Source of the DNA: an uncultured Lachnospiraceae bacterium
GTDB lineage: Bacteria > Bacillota > Clostridia > Lachnospirales > Lachnospiraceae
Assembly: GCA_947565255.1 (NCBI GenBank)
Contig: CANOFI010000186.1
Coordinates: 1 to 5,011 of the forward strand
Reading direction: 5' to 3'
DNA length: 5,011 bases
Shown: positions 3,888 to 5,011 of the stretch, piece after piece
How the letters are laid out: the number at the start of each line of letters is the position of its first letter
How positions within the stretch are numbered: position 1 is the stretch's first letter
The notes under the pieces: model-generated
What the model saw: the letters and a program-made list of their open reading frames with translations, nothing else
The model's database searches: none
Told to the model about the DNA's origin: nothing
Translations under genes and position numbers: made by a program

Positions 3888-5011
3888 ATGAAAAACAAAA
3901 AGAACATAAAAAAGAAATCTGCAAAAAAAATACCGTACATACTCCTGACCATCAGCCTGCTCCTGACCCTTTTAAGACTGGATGTCCGCGGCGAGGAAAA
4001 AAAGGAGCCGGACAATCTTTACTCCGGCGCGTGCGTCTTAATGGACGGAGACAGCGGGCGGATTTTGTTTGAAAAAAACGGAAAAACGATTATGCCCATG
4101 GCGAGCACGACAAAAATTATGACATTAATTGTTGCACTGGAAAACTGCAATATGGAGGAGACGGTCACCGCGTCGTCCTATGCGGCCTCCCAGCCCAAGG
4201 TGCATCTCGGCATGCGGTGCGGACAGCAGTTCGTGCTAAAAGACCTGTTTTATTCTCTGATGTTAGAGTCCCATAATGACAGCGCAGTGGCCATCGCGGA
4301 GCATATCGGCGCCAAAAAGCTGAACCTTCCGGACGCCGGTACGCGCACAAAAGAGGAGAGCAAAAAAGCAGTTTCGGCATTTACGGATATGATGAATGAG
4401 AAGGCGAGGGATATCGGCTGCTTTGATACTTATTTTATCACGCCAAACGGTCTGGATGCGCAGGTTTTGCTGGCAGACGGCACACAGAAGTTCCACAGCA
4501 CAACCGCAGCAGATCTGGCAGCGATTATGAGCTATTGTGTACACGGTTCCCTGGAAAAAGAAACCTTCTTAAATATTACCCAAACGCCGTCCTATGCGTT
4601 TTTTGATGTGGAAAACAAAGCCTCCTACCACTGTACCAACCACAATGCGTTTTTAGGCATGATGGAAGGCGCGTTAAGCGGAAAAACAGGATTTACCAAC
4701 CAGGCTGGATACTGTTATGTGGGCGCGTTATATAAAGACAACAAGCTGTTTATTGTAGCCCTGCTTGCCTGCGGATGGCCAAACCATAAAAGCTACAAAT
4801 GGAGCGATACCAAAAAGCTGATGGAATATGGTTTGTCCAGCTATGAATACCGCCAGGTATTTGAAAAAAAGACCGATTTTCATAAAATAAATGTCGCAGA
4901 TGCCAGAACAATGTCTGGAGAGAAGGATTATGTAAGCCCTTACATGGAGGAGGAAGAACTGGACGTTCTGCTCAGAGAAGACGAACAGGTCAAAATCACA
5001 TATGACCTGCC
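3888..5011 (+). CDS. D-alanyl-D-alanine carboxypeptidase (DacF/PBP5-like), 3' end beyond the window
   Basis: This is a serine penicillin-binding protein of the peptidase S11 family. It removes the terminal D-Ala from peptidoglycan stem pentapeptides outside the membrane. 374 codons are present. Start ATG 3888 is supported by TAAGGA at 3874-3879 (8-base spacer) and by the export signal that follows: basic NKKNIKKKSAKK, then hydrophobic IPYILLTISLLLTLL (residues ~15-30). Active-site motifs are complete: S73-T-T-K76 in PMASTTK, S128-H-N130 in ESHNDSA, and K266-T-G268 in LSGKTGFT. Supporting family motifs are SGACVLMDGDSGRILFEKN before the catalytic Ser, PNGLDA and AGYCYVGA. From about residue 325 the sequence (KINVADARTMSGEKDYVSPY) matches the start of the PBP5 C-terminal beta domain, which is cut by the window edge, so the C-terminal membrane anchor cannot be judged. 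The gene is GC-richer than the small genes upstream and separated from them by a strong terminator, so it is a separate unit. Confidence 0.93.
   Translation, partial: MKNKKNIKKKSAKKIPYILLTISLLLTLLRLDVRGEEKKEPDNLYSGACVLMDGDSGRILFEKNGKTIMPMASTTKIMTLIVALENCNMEETVTASSYAASQPKVHLGMRCGQQFVLKDLFYSLMLESHNDSAVAIAEHIGAKKLNLPDAGTRTKEESKKAVSAFTDMMNEKARDIGCFDTYFITPNGLDAQVLLADGTQKFHSTTAADLAAIMSYCVHGSLEKETFLNITQTPSYAFFDVENKASYHCTNHNAFLGMMEGALSGKTGFTNQAGYCYVGALYKDNKLFIVALLACGWPNHKSYKWSDTKKLMEYGLSSYEYRQVFEKKTDFHKINVADARTMSGEKDYVSPYMEEEELDVLLREDEQVKITYDL

Noticed and set aside
3891..4072. Continuation of the ATG 3866 frame as a real 68-residue protein or a frameshifted N-terminus
   Set aside because: The ATG 3888 frame alone supplies an intact signal segment and runs without interruption into the catalytic domain, so no frameshift is needed; the other frame's Pro/Arg/Gly-rich tail is a shadow.
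4165..4544. Minus-strand open frames within the carboxypeptidase gene
   Set aside because: They lie opposite conserved catalytic-domain coding sequence and have Cys/Arg-rich shadow composition.

Overview
The window looks like chromosomal DNA of a gut or rumen-type Clostridia, most likely a Lachnospiraceae relative. The signs are AT-rich intergenic DNA, strong AGGAGG-type ribosome binding sites, a secreted CAP protein that combines a bacterial Ig-like (Big_2) domain with a dockerin, and a DacF-like D,D-carboxypeptidase. This assignment is inference from protein style; there is no rRNA or other marker gene. All supported genes lie on the + strand.

Layout: 1-527 holds no convincing gene. Inside it, about 150-290 is a conspicuously GC-richer block with several nested complementary segments that looks like a structured RNA (independent ncRNA or 5' leader element). 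It is followed by AT-rich DNA with a possible promoter and, at 447-482, two overlapping, mutually exclusive hairpins just before the first gene. 528-2207 encodes a 559-residue secreted modular protein: signal peptide, thioredoxin/peroxiredoxin-like domain, CAP (SCP/YkwD) domain, Big_2 domain, Pro-rich linker and C-terminal dockerin. 2280-2723 encodes an acidic 147-residue protein of unknown function. 2780-3196 encodes a 138-residue FMN-binding split-barrel (pyridoxamine 5'-phosphate oxidase-like) protein. No terminator is visible between these three genes, so they may be co-transcribed. 3364-3543 encodes a 59-residue helical small protein with its own plausible promoter. A very long-stemmed intrinsic terminator at 3637-3707 closes this block. 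3888-5011 is the 5' part of a serine D-Ala-D-Ala carboxypeptidase that runs off the window, with all three active-site motifs present.

Functionally, the two large products are both extracytoplasmic: one is a surface or scaffold-bound CAP protein, the other trims peptidoglycan stem peptides. The small cytosolic proteins between them have no evident link to either, beyond possible co-transcription with the CAP gene. I see no tRNA, rRNA, CRISPR array, complete insertion sequence or phage gene. The least explained parts are the structured block upstream of the CAP gene, the unusual domain architecture of the CAP protein with its degenerate redox motif, and the two unassigned small proteins. I cannot claim a new biological system from the sequence alone.
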